A stretch of DNA of 36,141 bases from an uncultured Clostridia bacterium (GTDB taxonomy: Bacteria; Bacillota; Clostridia; Christensenellales; Borkfalkiaceae): assembly GCA_949282385.1 (NCBI GenBank), contig CASDOP010000016.1:1-36141 (forward strand), in the 5' to 3' direction. This document shows, in pieces, positions 8,220-17,016 of this stretch. The position numbers and the translations under genes were made by a program. Under the pieces are notes generated by a model that was given only the letters and a program-made list of their open reading frames with translations, was not told where the DNA came from and ran no database searches. How positions within the stretch are numbered: position 1 is the stretch's first letter; the number at the start of each line of letters is the position of its first letter.

Positions 8220-9128
8220 ATGGAAAATGAAATCAGGTATTATTCGGACGAAGTCCGCGACGACTTCGCTGGTACGGGCATAAAAACTCAGCCTCTGCCC
8301 GAAAATTTCAAATATCACTCGCGCAATCCGCTTGTTGCGGTAAGGCGTTTTTTCGTTTATCGGGTTCTCGCCACGCCATTAACCTTCATATACACCAAAC
8401 TCATAAGGCGCATTAAGTATGTCAACAAAAAGTGCATGAAAGGTTACAAAAACCGCGGTTGCTTTATCTACGGCAATCATACGGCGTTCGTGTGCGACGC
8501 TTTCAATCCTACGGTTTTATCCTTCCCCAGACCGGCAAAAGTAATGGTAAACGAGGATACTACTTCTATAAATGGCATCCGCTGGGTGGTAATGGACGTC
8601 GGCGCGTTGCCCATACCGTCAAATCTGCACCTCATGTCGGCGTTCAACGACGAAATAACGCGCGCGATAAACAAAAAATACTGGGTGGCAATCTATCCCG
8701 AAGCGCACATCTGGCCGTATTATTGCGGAGTGCGCAATTTTCCCGCCGTGTCTTTCCGTTATCCCGTAAAACTCGGCGCGCCCGTCTTTTCGTATACCAT
8801 GACGTTTTCAAAGCGCAAACATTCGGACAAGCCCAAAATAACCGTTTACGTAGACGGACCTTTTTTTGCGGACGAAAATCTTCCGCTTAAAAAGGCACAG
8901 CAGCAACTCCGCGACAGCGTGTATCTTGCAATGAAGGCTCGCGCAGGCGCTTACTCGGACTATGAATACAAATATTCCTACGTCCGCCGCACTGAAGACG
9001 AGGTTTTGTCCGAAGTTGCCGCCGCTCAGTCGGAAAATACCGATTGCGCCGCGGCGCAAACTGCCGTCCCTGTCAACGAAGGCGAAAATCCGAAAAATGG
9101 CGCGTTGTCCGAAGCGGCTCAATCTTAA
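8220..9128 (+). CDS. PlsC-like acyltransferase (lysophospholipid acyltransferase family)
   Basis: Probably transfers acyl groups to a glycerolipid at the inner face of the membrane. After a charged N-terminus the protein has GNHTAFVCDAF (about residues 83-93) in the place of the NHxxxxD catalytic motif, and YPEAHIWPYY about 75 residues later in the place of the substrate-binding PEG motif. The spacing from His to Asp is five residues instead of four, so the active site differs from textbook PlsC. The last 45 residues are polar and Ala/Glu rich. No ribosome site is close to ATG 8220: AAAGGA lies about 16 nt upstream. A distinct clostridial subfamily is likely. The exact substrate is unknown. 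Confidence 0.78.
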   Translation: MENEIRYYSDEVRDDFAGTGIKTQPLPENFKYHSRNPLVAVRRFFVYRVLATPLTFIYTKLIRRIKYVNKKCMKGYKNRGCFIYGNHTAFVCDAFNPTVLSFPRPAKVMVNEDTTSINGIRWVVMDVGALPIPSNLHLMSAFNDEITRAINKKYWVAIYPEAHIWPYYCGVRNFPAVSFRYPVKLGAPVFSYTMTFSKRKHSDKPKITVYVDGPFFADENLPLKKAQQQLRDSVYLAMKARAGAYSDYEYKYSYVRRTEDEVLSEVAAAQSENTDCAAAQTAVPVNEGENPKNGALSEAAQS

Positions 9129-9280
9129 AAGCCTGAATTCTTTGCACGGCAAAACCCGCCTGTCGGCTTTAAATGATGTAATAACTGTATTAATCCGACA
9201 GACGATAAAATTTTTGACGCTTTTTGTCTGAAAGATAAGAATAATTAATAAAATAAGCGATTATTTTAATAAAACAAGCA

Positions 9281-9315
9281 AAAAACAACCGCCCGTTCGG
9301 GCGGTCGTTTTTTTT
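9281..9315. terminator. Bidirectional terminator between acyltransferase and dapB
   Basis: Stem ACCGCCC/GGGCGGT (9288-9294 with 9299-9305) around a GTTC loop. It has a T-run at 9308-9315 on the plus strand and an A-run at 9281-9285 giving a T-run on the minus strand. It serves both convergent genes. The 150 bp before it hold no gene; CTGTCGG near 9160 is repeated inverted as CCGACAG near 9197. Confidence 0.9.
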
Positions 9316-9337
9316 GTATAAACTGTATTATTTGTAT

Positions 9338-10099
9338 TTACTGTATTATATTTTGCAGTACGTCCTTCATGTCGAAGAAGCCGCATTTTTTGCCTGCAAT
9401 CCATTTAGCGGCTTTAATTGCGCCTGCCGCAAAAACGCGCTTGGAGCGGGCGGAGTGGGATATGGAAATTATTTCGTCCTCGCCTGCGAACATTATTTCG
9501 TGTTCGCCCACAATAGTTCCGCCGCGCACGGCGTGAATGCCTATTTCTCTGCCGCGCTTGCCCGTCTGACCGCTTCTGCCGTCCACATAGGGCTTTTTGT
9601 CCTCAAAGACTTCGTTTGCCGCGTCTGCGAGCATGAGCGCCGTTCCGCTGGGCGCGTCCACTTTCTGGTTGTGGTGGCGTTCTATTATCTCTATGTCGAA
9701 GTCCTCGCCGAGAACTTTCGCGGCTTTTTTTACAAGCTCAACCATGAGGTTGACGCCGAGCGAAAAGTTCGCCGTCTTGAATACTGCGGTCTTTGAGGAA
9801 GCGTCCTTGATTTTCTGCAGCTGTTCTTGGGTGTATCCCGTCGAGCCTATTACGAGGGGAATGCAATTTTTGGTGCAGAAAGCAATTTCATCGTCCAGAA
9901 CGGCGGGGGAGGAAAAGTCTATAACTGCGTCGACTTTTATGTTTACGTCTTTGAATGAGGCAAAAACGGGCACGCCGTACATTTCTCCGCTCTTAACGTC
10001 CACGCCGCAGGCAACTTTTGCCTGTTGGTCGCCCGAAAGCAGACTTACAAGGTTTGCGCCCATCTTTCCGCCTATGCCGCATATCAGAAAGTTCAGCAT
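9338..10099 (-). CDS. dapB: 4-hydroxy-tetrahydrodipicolinate reductase DapB
   Basis: Reduces 4-hydroxy-tetrahydrodipicolinate with NAD(P)H on the route to diaminopimelate and lysine. The 253 residues start with a dinucleotide-binding GIGGKMG (8-14). The catalytic region contains ERHHNQKVDAPSGTAL, the family hallmark with the substrate-binding Lys and SGT. GRSGQTGKRGREIGIHAVRG follows further on. The ATG overlaps the end of dapA by 7 nt, so it is the last gene of asd-dapA-dapB and should be coupled to dapA. Controlled through the lysine riboswitch upstream of asd. Confidence 0.96.
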   Translation of the reverse strand: MLNFLICGIGGKMGANLVSLLSGDQQAKVACGVDVKSGEMYGVPVFASFKDVNIKVDAVIDFSSPAVLDDEIAFCTKNCIPLVIGSTGYTQEQLQKIKDASSKTAVFKTANFSLGVNLMVELVKKAAKVLGEDFDIEIIERHHNQKVDAPSGTALMLADAANEVFEDKKPYVDGRSGQTGKRGREIGIHAVRGGTIVGEHEIMFAGEDEIISISHSARSKRVFAAGAIKAAKWIAGKKCGFFDMKDVLQNIIQ

Positions 10100-10980
10100 A
10101 TTTTCAACCCCGCGGCTTTAAGGCATTTTTTCATCAGCTTTTTGTGTTCGTCCTCGAGTTCGGTGAGCGGCGCTCTGGGAATGCCTGCGTCCAGACCTAT
10201 CATGTTGCAACCAGCCTTTACGGGTATGGGATTTACTTCTACAAAGCAAGCGTCGATGAGGGGGAGAATTTTTTCGTGAATTTTGTTGGCTTTTGCAAGT
10301 TTGCATTTTGCCATGAGTTCGGCAACCTGCTTAATCTGTGCGGGAACGATGTTGGAAGCGACGGAAATAAGTCCCGCGCCGCCTATCGCCATGATGGGAA
10401 TATTGAGGTTGTCGTCGCCCGAATAGAGGTCCATTCTGGGGCGAATTCTTCTCATTGTTTCGCAAATCTGTTCCATATTGCCGCAAGCTTCCTTAATGCC
10501 CGCCATATTGGGGATATAAGAAAGTTCTTCCGCGGTAGCGGGCAGAATGTTGACGCCCGTGCGGGGAGGAACGTTGTAGGCGATTACCGGTATGTTTATC
10601 GCCGAGCAGATAGCCTTGTAGTATTCGACTATGCCCTTCTGCGTGCATTTGTTGTAGTAGGGCGTAACGGCGAGAACGCCGTCCGCGCCCAGAGCTTCGG
10701 CGCGCTTGCTCGCTTCCACGGCTTTAGCCGTGCAGTTGCTGCCCGTACCGAAAATAAGTTTTGCCCTGCCTGCCACTTTTTCCTTGGCGAATTTCATAAC
10801 GGCAACTTTTTCCTCTTCCGTCATGGTAGCGGGTTCGCCCGTGGTGCCGAGTACTACGAGTGCGTCGGTTCCGTTGACAATCTGATATTCGATCATGTTG
10901 CCGAACGCCGTAAAATTAACTCCGTTTTCGTCGAACGGCGTAATCATCGCCGTTGCGGAACCGTAAAAAAAGCCTTTCAT
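10093..10980 (-). CDS. dapA: 4-hydroxy-tetrahydrodipicolinate synthase DapA
   Basis: Condenses pyruvate with aspartate semialdehyde, the committed step to diaminopimelate and lysine; cytoplasmic. Family residues are all visible: the Thr pair in GTTGEPAT (46-47), the tyrosine of AYNVPPRTG (Y135) with its arginine (R140), and the Schiff-base lysine in AGIKEACGN (K163). The 295-residue length is standard. Strong ribosome site GGGAGG before ATG 10980. asd ends 23 nt upstream and dapB overlaps downstream, giving one lysine operon. Confidence 0.97.
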   Translation of the reverse strand: MKGFFYGSATAMITPFDENGVNFTAFGNMIEYQIVNGTDALVVLGTTGEPATMTEEEKVAVMKFAKEKVAGRAKLIFGTGSNCTAKAVEASKRAEALGADGVLAVTPYYNKCTQKGIVEYYKAICSAINIPVIAYNVPPRTGVNILPATAEELSYIPNMAGIKEACGNMEQICETMRRIRPRMDLYSGDDNLNIPIMAIGGAGLISVASNIVPAQIKQVAELMAKCKLAKANKIHEKILPLIDACFVEVNPIPVKAGCNMIGLDAGIPRAPLTELEDEHKKLMKKCLKAAGLKIC

Positions 10981-11003
10981 GTCTGCCTCCCGTTAAGATA
11001 AAA

Positions 11004-12080
11004 TCAGTCGAAATATCCTTTAGCTGCCAGAAGCTCCGCAAGGAGCACCGCGCCGCCTGCCGCGCCGCGCAGCGTATTGTGCGAAAAACCTATAAATTTA
11101 TAGTCGAAAAGGTTATCTTCGCGCAGTCTGCCCGCGCAAACCGCCATGCCGCGCTCGGTCATTCTGTCGAGCTTGGGCTGGGGGCGGTTGTCCTCTTCGA
11201 AGTAGTGTATGAACTGAGCGGGAGCGGAGGGAAGGTTGAGCTTCTGGGGCTCGCCCGAAAATTCCGCCCACGCCTTTAAAATTTCTTCCTTGGAAGGTTT
11301 GTTTTCAAACGAAACGAAGCAAGCCGCGGTGTGTCCGTCGGAAACGGGTACGCGCAGGCACTGCGCGGTAATGACGGGACCGTCGGCGAGGGCAATTTTG
11401 CCGTCCTTGACCTCGCCCCAGATTTTAAGGGGCTCTTTTTCGCTCTTTTCCTCTTCGCCGCCTATGTAGGGTATGATGTTGTCTATGATTTCGGGCATGG
11501 TTTCAAAAGTTTTGCCAGCGCCGGAAATTGCCTGATAAGTGGTTACGGCAGCGCAGCGAATGCCGAATTTTTTAAGGGGATGAAGAAGGGGAACGTAGGA
11601 CTGAAGCGAGCAGTTGCTCTTAACGGCGATAAAGCCGCGCTTCGTACCCAGTCTCTTTCTCTGTGCGGCGATAACTTCGAGGTGTTCCGCATTTATTTCG
11701 GGAATAATCATGGGAACGTCTTCGGTAAATCTGTGTGCCGAGTTGTTGGAAACTATGGGGCATTCGAGTTTAGCGTAGTCGTATTCGAGCTGTTTTATCT
11801 CGTCCTTGGGCATGTTGACCGCGCAGAAGCAGAAATCGACCATGGAAGCGATTTTTTCCTTGTCAGCCGTGGCGTCGAGAACGACCATGGACGAAAATTC
11901 TTCGGGCATGGGGTCGGAAAGGTGCCAGCGTTTTACGGCGTCGGCATACTTTTTGCCTGCGGAAGAGGAAGAAGCCGCGAGTGCGACGACCTCGAACATC
12001 GGGTGATTGCGTAAAAGAAGGGCAAAACGCTGACCGACCATGCCGGTTGCGCCTATGATGCCTACCTTATATTTTTTCAT
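11004..12080 (-). CDS. asd: Aspartate-semialdehyde dehydrogenase (archaeal/fungal type)
   Basis: Makes aspartate semialdehyde from aspartyl phosphate with NADPH. The N-terminal GIIGATGMVGQRF (7-19) is the nucleotide site. The catalytic cysteine is in SNCSLQ (C157), and the catalytic histidine in RVPVSDGHTA. The SNCSLQ form and the 358-residue length place it in the archaeal/fungal-type branch rather than the common bacterial branch. ATG 12080 has CGGAGAAT upstream; the frame stays open to 12140, but that part is the riboswitch terminator. First gene of asd-dapA-dapB, directly downstream of the lysine riboswitch. Confidence 0.95.
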   Translation of the reverse strand: MKKYKVGIIGATGMVGQRFALLLRNHPMFEVVALAASSSSAGKKYADAVKRWHLSDPMPEEFSSMVVLDATADKEKIASMVDFCFCAVNMPKDEIKQLEYDYAKLECPIVSNNSAHRFTEDVPMIIPEINAEHLEVIAAQRKRLGTKRGFIAVKSNCSLQSYVPLLHPLKKFGIRCAAVTTYQAISGAGKTFETMPEIIDNIIPYIGGEEEKSEKEPLKIWGEVKDGKIALADGPVITAQCLRVPVSDGHTAACFVSFENKPSKEEILKAWAEFSGEPQKLNLPSAPAQFIHYFEEDNRPQPKLDRMTERGMAVCAGRLREDNLFDYKFIGFSHNTLRGAAGGAVLLAELLAAKGYFD

Positions 12081-12111
12081 AATATATTCTCCGAATAAAT
12101 AAATTGTTAAA

Positions 12112-12138
12112 ATAAAAAAGGCGACGCCGTTGCGCCGC
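12112..12138 (-). terminator. Expression-platform terminator of the lysine riboswitch
   Basis: On the minus strand a 7-bp GC stem (GCGGCGC with GCGTCGC, one G-U pair), 4-nt AACG loop, then C and six T. It lies between the aptamer and asd, so lysine binding should promote termination here. The alternative antiterminator pairing is not obvious by eye. Confidence 0.75.
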
Positions 12139-12167
12139 ATAATATCCGAAAAAAAGATACGAACATG

Positions 12168-12341
12168 TGCAGATAGCGCGACACAAAATGTGACAGTCGC
12201 AAAGGTATTGACCCCTGCGCCCAGCGAATTCAGGCAAAATTTCGCTTCGGCGGAGATGCCCTTTCGCCTTCGGGTAATCGGGAAGTTGCCATAAAATCCC
12301 TGTCCGCAGGTTACTGATGCTCGTCCGCTCCTCTATTCAGC
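12168..12341 (-). ncRNA. Lysine riboswitch (L box)
   Basis: Read on the minus strand, the leader contains the conserved L-box blocks in order: AGAGGAGCG (12326-12334), AGTAA, GGCGAAAGGG with CTCCGCCGAAGCGAA (12241-12258 region), TTCGCTGG (near 12221-12228), and GACTGTCAC (12190-12198). P1 can form between TGCTGAATAG near the 5' end and CTATCTGCA (12168-12176) with one mismatch and one bulge. A short hairpin CACA-TTTT-GTGT follows the last block, as in known lysine riboswitches. Placed directly before asd-dapA-dapB, this fits feedback control by lysine. Confidence 0.93.
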
Positions 12342-12347
12342 AAGGTG

Positions 12348-12376
12348 ATAATATCACATACAAAAAGAAAAGTCAA
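12348..12376 (-). promoter_or_regulatory. Promoter of the lysine riboswitch and asd-dapA-dapB
   Basis: On the minus strand TTGACT (12371-12376), 17 bp, TATTAT (12348-12353). The predicted start near 12341 coincides with the 5' end of the aptamer. Confidence 0.8.
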
Positions 12377-12406
12377 AGAAAATTTGCGCAACTTCGGGTA
12401 AATTAA

Positions 12407-12435
12407 TTGAAATATTTTACCTTATACTGTATAAT
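12407..12435 (+). promoter_or_regulatory. Promoter of the 12499-17837 gene run
   Basis: TTGAAA (12407-12412), 17 bp, TATAAT (12430-12435). Divergent from the lysine promoter about 30 bp away. The leader of about 57 nt holds a small GCC..CGC-GAAA-GCG..GGC hairpin and no clear Shine-Dalgarno. Confidence 0.7.
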
Positions 12436-12498
12436 AAATGAAAACACAAAAAAACCGCCTCCGCGAAAGCGTGGCAAACAATTTTAACGGTAAATAAT

Positions 12499-13761
12499 AT
12501 GGCAGAATCCAAATTGCAAACTCTTGTCGGCAACGACATGGCCGACGACTACGTCAGAACTTACGTCCCTCAGGGCAGATGGAGCGATACATGGGCTATC
12601 TTTAAGGCTAATTTCGTAAAGCTGGTCATAATCAACGTGCTTACGCTCGTTTTCTTCGTCCCCGGCATAGCCTTAATGTATTTCAGGTCGGCTTATGTCA
12701 GCAATCTCGCGGCGTTGTATCCTTTTTCATCTAACGCAGGCATTGCTATATACACGCCTTCGACCATAGGTCTCGGCGAAAGGCTCGTCTTATCCGTCGA
12801 CCTTATTTATTACGCCGTTCTGATAGCGGCAGGTTTTATCGCGTCGGTAGGCATTGCCGGTGCGGCTTATTCCATCAAAAAAATAATCAACAGCCACGGC
12901 GAATTTTCCGTTAAGAGCTATTTCCACGGAGTAAGGCGTTGCTATCTGAACACCGTCGTTCCCGTAACCGTTTTCCTCGCGTTCTATTATTTTTCTGTGA
13001 TAATCAGCGACTGGTCGGCACAGACGATAGCTTACGGCGCGTCCGCGGGCGGTCCGATAACGGCTAAAGTCTTCATAATAATAGCAACCGTTCTCATAGG
13101 CATTTACGCAATGTGGGTACTCGCCGTGGGCGTGAGCTATAAGGTAAAATTCCATTACCTTCTCAAAAATTCGCTCGTACTGCTCGTCGGCAGCGTACTG
13201 CAGACCGTTCTCATGCTCGGCGTTGCGCTCATTCCCGTGTGGATACTCATGCTCGGCATGGCTTCGGCTATATTCACTCTAATCGGCGCGGTAATATTCC
13301 TGTTCTTCGGCATATCTTTCATATTGCTCGTCTGGATGGCGTATACTCAGTGGATGTTCGACTGCTTCATAACCCCCGCAATAGCTACGGAAAAGCAGGC
13401 GAAGCTTGAGAAAATGACGCCCAAACAGCGCGAAGAAGTAAAGCGCGAAGAGGATATGCAGGCGGCAAGGGAATTGCTCGCTGCGGGCAAGTCCGAACTC
13501 GTCGGCAAACCCATAAAGCCAATCGGCGACGAAATTTCCGTCAAGGAAATACCTTCTGCCTTCGGCAGAGGCGACGTTGCCAAAGCGCAGGCAGACCGCG
13601 ACGCTATGAACAAGGGCATAGAAGAGTATTACGAAGAGCATAAAAACGAAACCAAATACGTTGAATACAACAAGATGTTTGCCGAGCGCGAAAAGGCACT
13701 TCCTTCCACCGACAAAAAGGGCAAAAAGAAGAAGATAAGCGCCGACAACCTGCTCAAATAA
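12499..13761 (+). CDS. Unknown polytopic membrane protein with basic cytosolic tail
   Basis: 420 residues with about six hydrophobic segments between 40 and 300, followed by a highly charged tail (about 300-420, rich in Lys and Glu). The segment NVLTLVFFVPGIALMYFRSA near 45-65 looks like the start of DUF624/YesL-type membrane proteins, but that is a weak match from memory. No signal peptide or catalytic motif is visible. No strong ribosome site precedes ATG 12499. It begins a run of tightly spaced genes (methyltransferase, Hsp33, TPR protein, repeat protein), so a housekeeping envelope or stress role is possible but unproven. Confidence 0.8.
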   Translation: MAESKLQTLVGNDMADDYVRTYVPQGRWSDTWAIFKANFVKLVIINVLTLVFFVPGIALMYFRSAYVSNLAALYPFSSNAGIAIYTPSTIGLGERLVLSVDLIYYAVLIAAGFIASVGIAGAAYSIKKIINSHGEFSVKSYFHGVRRCYLNTVVPVTVFLAFYYFSVIISDWSAQTIAYGASAGGPITAKVFIIIATVLIGIYAMWVLAVGVSYKVKFHYLLKNSLVLLVGSVLQTVLMLGVALIPVWILMLGMASAIFTLIGAVIFLFFGISFILLVWMAYTQWMFDCFITPAIATEKQAKLEKMTPKQREEVKREEDMQAARELLAAGKSELVGKPIKPIGDEISVKEIPSAFGRGDVAKAQADRDAMNKGIEEYYEEHKNETKYVEYNKMFAEREKALPSTDKKGKKKKISADNLLK

Positions 13762-13764
13762 ATT

Positions 13765-14490
13765 ATGAACGAAAGCTATTCTGCCCTCGGCAGCTGGTTT
13801 GAATATCTCAACAAAGACTGCGACTATTTATCATGGTCGCAGTATTTAATTAAGCGGCTTAATTGCCTGAAGCGGGGCGCTAAAGGCGTGGATATAGGCT
13901 GCGGAAACGGCTATTTCACCCGCGCGCTCAACAAGGCGGGTTACGACGTCGCGGGAATAGACATATCCCCCGCCATGCTGTCCGTCGCAAAGACCAAAGC
14001 GGCGGAAGAGGGCGTGCGCTGTGAATTTTTACTCGGCGATATAACCAAACTTAAACTGACGGGCAAAGTCGATTTCGCCGTCGCAATCAACGATTGCCTC
14101 AATTATGTTGCAAAGGATAAATTAAAGGCTGCGTTTTCGCACGTTTATTCTGCGCTTTCCAAGGGCGGAATATTTCTCTTCGACATATCAAGCTCCTACA
14201 AATTGCGCAACATAATAGGCGAAAACATGTTCGGCGAGGACGGCGAAGACATCTCTTACATGTGGTTCAACAGACAGACCGAAGACGGCGTTATAATGGA
14301 CCTTACTTTCTTCGTGAAGGGCAAGGACGGCAGATATACCCGCTTCGACGAGCGCCACGTTCAGTACGCCCACGAAGAGCGCGATATTCTCAGCATTCTT
14401 TCTGAGGTCGGATTTTCCGAAGTTTCCTCATGCGGACATCTCGGCGGAGAAGACAAGTCGGAGCGCATAAATTTTACTGCAATCAGATAA
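13765..14490 (+). CDS. Class I SAM-dependent methyltransferase
   Basis: 241 residues with a Rossmann-type SAM site: motif I VDIGCGNGYFTRAL (about 39-52), an acidic end of strand 2 in AGIDISPAM, and LGDITKL before the motif FAVAINDCLNYV. This matches small-molecule or unspecified methyltransferases of the Methyltransf_11/25 type. The substrate cannot be deduced. The ATG lies only 3 nt after the preceding stop and has no evident ribosome site, so translation is probably coupled. The hslO gene follows 10 nt downstream. Confidence 0.9.
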   Translation: MNESYSALGSWFEYLNKDCDYLSWSQYLIKRLNCLKRGAKGVDIGCGNGYFTRALNKAGYDVAGIDISPAMLSVAKTKAAEEGVRCEFLLGDITKLKLTGKVDFAVAINDCLNYVAKDKLKAAFSHVYSALSKGGIFLFDISSSYKLRNIIGENMFGEDGEDISYMWFNRQTEDGVIMDLTFFVKGKDGRYTRFDERHVQYAHEERDILSILSEVGFSEVSSCGHLGGEDKSERINFTAIR

Positions 14491-14500
14491 GAAGGAAAAA

Positions 14501-15334
14501 ATGAACACTTTATATAAATCGCTCGTCTACGACAAGCAAATATCTCTTTCGGTACTCGATACTACAGACCTCGTCAACAAGGCAATAAAAATACACAATC
14601 TTACGGGCAACGCGGCTATGCTCCTCGGCGGACTTCTTACCTGCTGCGCATACATGTCCGGCTGCCTCAAGAGCGAAAAGGGCGCGGTTTCCCTGACGAT
14701 AAAGAGCGCGGACGGCGACGGCTGCGTCTCCGTTTCGGGCGACAGCAAGCTGCACATACGCGGCTATGTTGACGGCTCGTGCAGGCACACGCTCAGGGGC
14801 GGCACGCTGACGGTAATCAAAGACGACGGATTTTTCCGTCCTTTCGTGGGCGCGTGCGAAATAGAAAGCGACGACGTTTCGGAAATTTTTACCGAATATT
14901 TCCGTGCGAGCGAGCAGATAGTAACCCGCGTGAGCATAGGCGTAAAACTTTCTGACGACGGCTCATGCCTTTGCGCCGGCGGCGTGATAATGCAGCAGCT
15001 TCCCGGCACGTCCGCGGAAAATGCCGCAAAATGCGAAGAAATAATGCCGTCTTTTGCGGACGCGGCGGAAATAATAAGTCGCGACGGGGCGGAAGGACTT
15101 ATAAAAAAATATTTCAGCGGCGAGATTGGCGATAAGGGACTCTATCTTCTTCATCCCGATTACGTCTGCAACTGCTCGCGCGAAAAGATAGAAAAAGTGA
15201 TAATTCCTCTCGGCAAGGATGAGCTTATCAATATCTGTAAAGAGCAGGGCAAGGTAAGCGTGCATTGCCACTATTGCAATACGGATTATACGTTCGGCGA
15301 AGAGGACGTGGAAGAACTTTTCAAAAACAGATAA
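14501..15334 (+). CDS. hslO: Redox-regulated chaperone Hsp33
   Basis: Holdase chaperone switched on by oxidation. The C-terminal zinc site is intact: CNC (C223, C225) and CHYC (C256, C259), the diagnostic CxC-x(~30)-CxxC spacing. The N-terminal domain has family features such as the LLGGLLTCCAYMS region and GDGCVSVSGDSKLHIRGYV. The 277-residue length is slightly short of the usual 290. AAGGAAAAA precedes ATG 14501. The stop overlaps the next gene's ATG (TAATG). A link to the PerR-like regulator elsewhere in the window would fit oxidative stress but is not shown. Confidence 0.95.
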   Translation: MNTLYKSLVYDKQISLSVLDTTDLVNKAIKIHNLTGNAAMLLGGLLTCCAYMSGCLKSEKGAVSLTIKSADGDGCVSVSGDSKLHIRGYVDGSCRHTLRGGTLTVIKDDGFFRPFVGACEIESDDVSEIFTEYFRASEQIVTRVSIGVKLSDDGSCLCAGGVIMQQLPGTSAENAAKCEEIMPSFADAAEIISRDGAEGLIKKYFSGEIGDKGLYLLHPDYVCNCSREKIEKVIIPLGKDELINICKEQGKVSVHCHYCNTDYTFGEEDVEELFKNR

Positions 15335-17016
15335 TGAACAAGACGACTTCGATAGACCTCAGCGAAGACCGCCTGCTTGCTATTGCGGCGGATTACATCG
15401 AGGAGCACAACTTCATAGCCGCATTGCGCATGCTCAACAAAAATGCGGAACTCAACGGCAACGCCGAAGATTCGTACATGATGTACGCCGAAACCTTCGA
15501 CGATATGTCGCTGTCCGAAAAGAGCATAAACGCATGGTTCAAATATATAGATTACGTCAGCATATATCCCGACGCGGAGCTTGCAGACGCGTATGAAGGT
15601 CTGGCGGTAAACTTTCTCAACTCGGGCGACGAGCAGGTCGCGGCATATTATTATAACCGCCTGCTCATAGAAACCGCAGGCGACCTCAGCGCAGAAAACC
15701 GCAAGGAAATCATAAACAATTTTATTTGCTCGCAGAAAAGCCCGCTTAAAATTGCCTGGCCGCCCAGACTTGCAGACTATACCGAACAGATGAATAAGGG
15801 CGTCGGCTTCATGCGCGAAGGCGATTTTGAAAACGCCATAAAGGAGTTTTCTCAAGTAGACGAGGGCAACGAAAAATACCTTTCAGCCCGAAACTATATC
15901 GCCATGTGCAACATAATCTTCGATAAGTGCGACGAGGCCGAGCAGGAGTGTCTGAATATCTTAAAGGCGCACCCGGACGACGTGCAGGCGCTCACAACGC
16001 TCGCCGCGGTCAAAAACCAGCAGAAAAAGAGCGAAGAAAGCCGCGCCATTGCGGAAAAACTGCTCACCATAGGCGCGACGGCAACCGACGATATATATAA
16101 AATAGCCACCGTCTGCTGCGAAAACGGCATGCACGACGAGGCGTACAAACTTTTCTGCAAAATAGAGCAGGATTTGCAGTTCGACAATTCTGTGCTGTAT
16201 TTCAAGGCTGTTTCCGCCTATAACAGCGGAAGAAAGGAAGAAAGCGTAGACGCGTTCGATAAGCTCATTACCATTTATTCGGACGCGGTTACGGCGAAAT
16301 ATTACCTCGACGTCGTGCGCGAGCATATGGACGACGACGATTACATTCAAAATCCCCTGTCCTATTTTTATCGTCTGCCGCAGGACGAAAGGGAGAGCAA
16401 TGTTGAACTTCTTTCCGCATTCGTGCGCCTCAGCGACAAGCAGGCCGAAACGCTTTCCCAAAAGCTCGACATAACAGACTGTATTCGCTGGTGTTTCGAC
16501 GAAGGTGCGGAAAATACGGGCGCAGAGCTTAAAATGCTGGGCGCGGCGTGCGCCGTCAAGTCGGGCGACTGCGACGATCTTCTGCGCGACATTCTGTTGG
16601 ACGCATATCTTCCCGACGCGCTCAAAATGCACACCGTCGGCATGATAGCCGAAAGGAACGAGCGCTCGGAGTATGGCGTCGTGGTGTGCAACATATACCG
16701 CAAAATCAACTTCGTACCCCTCGAAGTGGGCAGACTCAAGCGCAAGTTATTTATTCGGGCATATGCAATGACCGTTTCGCGCTTCGGGCTTATCAACGCC
16801 GATTACGTATATATCATGCACGAGGCGGCAAAGGGGCTTTACGAGCGGCTTTCGGCGGAAAAAAGGCTGGACGACGTAAAGGACGCGCAGTCGCTTGCGG
16901 CAGCCATATATACCGTCAGCGGCGTGCAGGAAAGCGGACTGGATAACGCCACGGTATGCGCGTTTTTCGGCGCAAAGCAAAAAAGTTACCAAAAGATATT
17001 AGGTGAACAAAAATGA
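15334..17016 (+). CDS. Tetratricopeptide-repeat protein
   Basis: 560 residues, almost wholly helical, with TPR-like pairs. Examples are LNKNAELNGNAEDSYMMYAE near 30-50, MREGDFENAIKEFSQVDEGN near 158-177, EAEQECLNILKAHPDDVQAL near 196-215 and the repeats that follow. No signal peptide or membrane segment, so it is probably a cytoplasmic scaffold. I use ATG 15334, which overlaps the Hsp33 stop as TAATG; the frame is open 23 codons upstream but only inside hslO. It overlaps the following gene by 4 nt. The N-terminal 120 residues and the C-terminal third do not look like TPR and are not recognised. The partner is unknown. Confidence 0.85.
   Translation: MNKTTSIDLSEDRLLAIAADYIEEHNFIAALRMLNKNAELNGNAEDSYMMYAETFDDMSLSEKSINAWFKYIDYVSIYPDAELADAYEGLAVNFLNSGDEQVAAYYYNRLLIETAGDLSAENRKEIINNFICSQKSPLKIAWPPRLADYTEQMNKGVGFMREGDFENAIKEFSQVDEGNEKYLSARNYIAMCNIIFDKCDEAEQECLNILKAHPDDVQALTTLAAVKNQQKKSEESRAIAEKLLTIGATATDDIYKIATVCCENGMHDEAYKLFCKIEQDLQFDNSVLYFKAVSAYNSGRKEESVDAFDKLITIYSDAVTAKYYLDVVREHMDDDDYIQNPLSYFYRLPQDERESNVELLSAFVRLSDKQAETLSQKLDITDCIRWCFDEGAENTGAELKMLGAACAVKSGDCDDLLRDILLDAYLPDALKMHTVGMIAERNERSEYGVVVCNIYRKINFVPLEVGRLKRKLFIRAYAMTVSRFGLINADYVYIMHEAAKGLYERLSAEKRLDDVKDAQSLAAAIYTVSGVQESGLDNATVCAFFGAKQKSYQKILGEQK

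Noticed and set aside
12081..12140. N-terminal extension of Asd
   Set aside because: These bases form the riboswitch terminator, and the ribosome site points to ATG 12080.
15265..15333. Longer start of the TPR protein
   Set aside because: The extra 23 codons lie over the Hsp33 zinc motif in another frame; the TAATG overlap start is far more likely.
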